This document shows, one piece after another, positions 5,128 through 6,024 of a DNA stretch of 6,024 bases. The notes beneath the pieces were generated by a model. It ran no database searches. It saw only the letters and a list, made by a program, of their open reading frames with translations, and had not been told where the DNA came from. Each line of letters opens with the position of its first letter. Position 1 is the stretch's first letter. The position numbers and the translations under genes are program-made. The DNA comes from JAZDLC01 sp043802345. Its GTDB lineage: Bacteria; Planctomycetota; B15-G4; JADJEK01. The stretch is from the NCBI GenBank assembly GCA_043802345.1, contig JAZDLC010000193.1, positions 1 through 6,024 of the forward strand. Direction: 5' to 3'.

Positions 5128-6024
5128 CCAGCAGACTCCGAGGCCTGCTCCACGAAGAAGCGGCGCTCACCCCTGCGCACGGTCAGGCCGCTGCTGTCGA
5201 AATGCTCCAGCAGCGGAATCAGGTACTTGCGAGTGGTTCCCATGGCATCCCGGAGCTTCGGGACGAGGATCTCCCCGCCGGCCTCCCGGGCAACCGTTTT
5301 CAGGATCCCGAGGGCTCTCTCCACCTGGCTCGCCGCGAAGTGGATCTCACCGGTTCGCTTCAGCTCTCCCTGTTCGACCATGAGCCGTAGCAGCGCCTCG
5401 ACCGTCTCCTTTGGGACTCCGCACTCCTGCACCAGATCGGCCAGGGAAGGCGGAGTCAAGCCGGCGCTCTCCAGCCTCTCACCCAGCCTCTCCCGGACCG
5501 CGGTCTCTTGGCTGTCGAGCTGCGGCTCGAACCCCGCCAGAGCGACGCGACCGCCGCGATGCGCCGCGATGCGCCCGCTCGCCTCCAACCGCTTCAGCAG
5601 TCCCTCGAGCAGGGGGCCTTCCATCCCGGTTCTCTTGCGCAGTTCGAGGACCTCGCAGGACGCCCGCAGACGGTTCTCCGCATGGAACTGTTCCAGGCAG
5701 GCGACCAGGCGCTCCTGGCCGGCGTCGAACACCACCCGGTGAATCCAGCGGCCCCGGCCGAGTTCGACCGCCTCCCCTCTGTCCCGCAGCAGGTCGAGAA
5801 GCCGGGCCGCTTCTTCCGCCGGGCACTTGAGCGCGATCGGGATGTCGCTTCCCTGCATCGGCTGCGCCTGCCTCTCCAGCAGCAGGAGGCTCAGATAGGC
5901 GGGGAGATCCCGCAGCGCGCCCAGCTTGGCGCGGACCGCGTCAATCGCATCCTTCCGCCCCCGGCCCAGCCGCCGGATCGACTCCGCCACAATCGTCCCG
6001 CCGCCGAGGGTGATCATCGGACTG
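5124..6024 (-). CDS. selB: SelB, selenocysteine-specific translation elongation factor, C-terminal part
   Basis: The frame is open to the right edge, so only the last ~299 codons are present; the GTPase and tRNA-binding EF-Tu-like domains lie outside. The first residues visible read SPMITLGGGTIVA, matching the S-P-x-x-T-x-G-G-G motif that ends the EF-Tu-like part of SelB (the internal Met at 6017 is not a start). Counting from that Met, winged-helix domains follow: FHAENRLRASCEVLELRKRTGM (111-132) matches the family's F-H-x-x-N-P-L-R-x-G...E-L-R motif, and the last domain contains MGTTRKYLIPLLEHFD (259-274), the conserved G-T-x-R-K-Y element of the SECIS-binding winged helix. SelB brings Sec-tRNA to the ribosome at UGA codons followed by a SECIS hairpin. 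Its C-terminus looks complete, with no frameshift. It overlaps the downstream sulfatase-TPR start by 4 nt, indicating one operon. Confidence 0.93.
   Translation of the reverse strand, partial: SPMITLGGGTIVAESIRRLGRGRKDAIDAVRAKLGALRDLPAYLSLLLLERQAQPMQGSDIPIALKCPAEEAARLLDLLRDRGEAVELGRGRWIHRVVFDAGQERLVACLEQFHAENRLRASCEVLELRKRTGMEGPLLEGLLKRLEASGRIAAHRGGRVALAGFEPQLDSQETAVRERLGERLESAGLTPPSLADLVQECGVPKETVEALLRLMVEQGELKRTGEIHFAASQVERALGILKTVAREAGGEILVPKLRDAMGTTRKYLIPLLEHFDSSGLTVRRGERRFFVEQASESAG
5136..5140 (-). promoter_or_regulatory. Shine-Dalgarno within selB for the sulfatase-TPR start
   Basis: On the minus strand CGGAG (5140-5136) lies 8 nt before TTG at 5127-5125. It supports the TTG start, which shares the bases TTGA with the selB stop (TGA 5126-5124). 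The alternative ATG at 5115 has no comparable site, being about 20 nt from this one. Confidence 0.6.
5552..5575. repeat. Short 10-bp tandem repeat inside selB
   Basis: GCCGCGATGC occurs twice head to tail at 5553-5562 and 5563-5572, and the 10-bp periodicity extends to 24 bp in all. It encodes part of SGRIAAHRGGR. Because the unit is not a multiple of three, gain or loss of one copy would shift the selB frame; here the frame is intact. Confidence 0.75.

Noticed and set aside
3133..5742. Several long plus-strand frames (3133-3888, 3901-4707, 4753-5742)
   Set aside because: They are antisense to the sulfatase-TPR and selB genes, both supported by family motifs in order; the plus-strand products are Arg/Pro/Ser-rich without motifs.
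6015..6017. ATG at 6017 as the start of a 297-residue stand-alone gene
   Set aside because: The codons just upstream (Ser-Pro) continue the conserved SelB S-P-x-x-T-x-G-G-G motif without a stop, so this Met is internal and the gene runs off the window.

Overview
The window looks like a GC-rich bacterial chromosome segment of ordinary, non-mobile character. The reading frames are long with strong GC-ending codon bias, Shine-Dalgarno sequences are clear, and TTG is used as a start codon at two genes. A secreted HEAT-repeat plus von Willebrand A protein and a sulfatase-fold protein carrying TPRs are typical of large-genome environmental lineages such as Planctomycetota, Acidobacteriota or related candidate phyla. 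That assignment is inference; nothing in the window fixes the phylum. I see no insertion sequence, CRISPR array, integrase or phage gene.

Layout from left to right. (1) Positions 1-155, minus strand: the first 51 codons of an exported protein with a signal peptide, cut by the window edge. (2) Positions 156-484: about 330 bases without a credible gene, holding a weak -10-like element, a 16-bp perfect GC palindrome, an 11-base C run and several short hairpins. (3) Positions 485-562, minus strand: tRNA-Pro(CGG) with an encoded CCA end. (4) Positions 671-2218, minus strand: a secreted HEAT-repeat/VWA protein with an intact metal-binding (MIDAS) motif. (5) Positions 2379-3065, plus strand: a TTG-started, membrane-anchored coiled-coil protein I do not recognise, divergent from gene 4 across a 160-bp shared upstream region. 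(6) Positions 3127-5127, minus strand: a membrane-anchored sulfatase/alkaline-phosphatase-superfamily domain fused to C-terminal TPRs, with several active-site positions altered. (7) Positions 5124-6024, minus strand, running off the right edge: the C-terminal winged-helix part of SelB, the selenocysteine-specific elongation factor.

How they fit together. selB and the sulfatase-TPR gene overlap by 4 nt (TTGA), so they are very likely one translationally coupled operon transcribed leftward. The coiled-coil gene converges on that operon, and an 8-bp inverted repeat covers both stop codons. The HEAT-VWA protein, coiled-coil protein and sulfatase-TPR protein all look extracytoplasmic, with domains usually used for protein-protein contacts, but nothing in the sequence shows that they act together. 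The most notable points are selenocysteine decoding capacity (selB) linked to an unrelated-looking sulfatase-fold gene, and the degenerate metal site of that protein. I found no convincing selenocysteine UGA/SECIS in the window.
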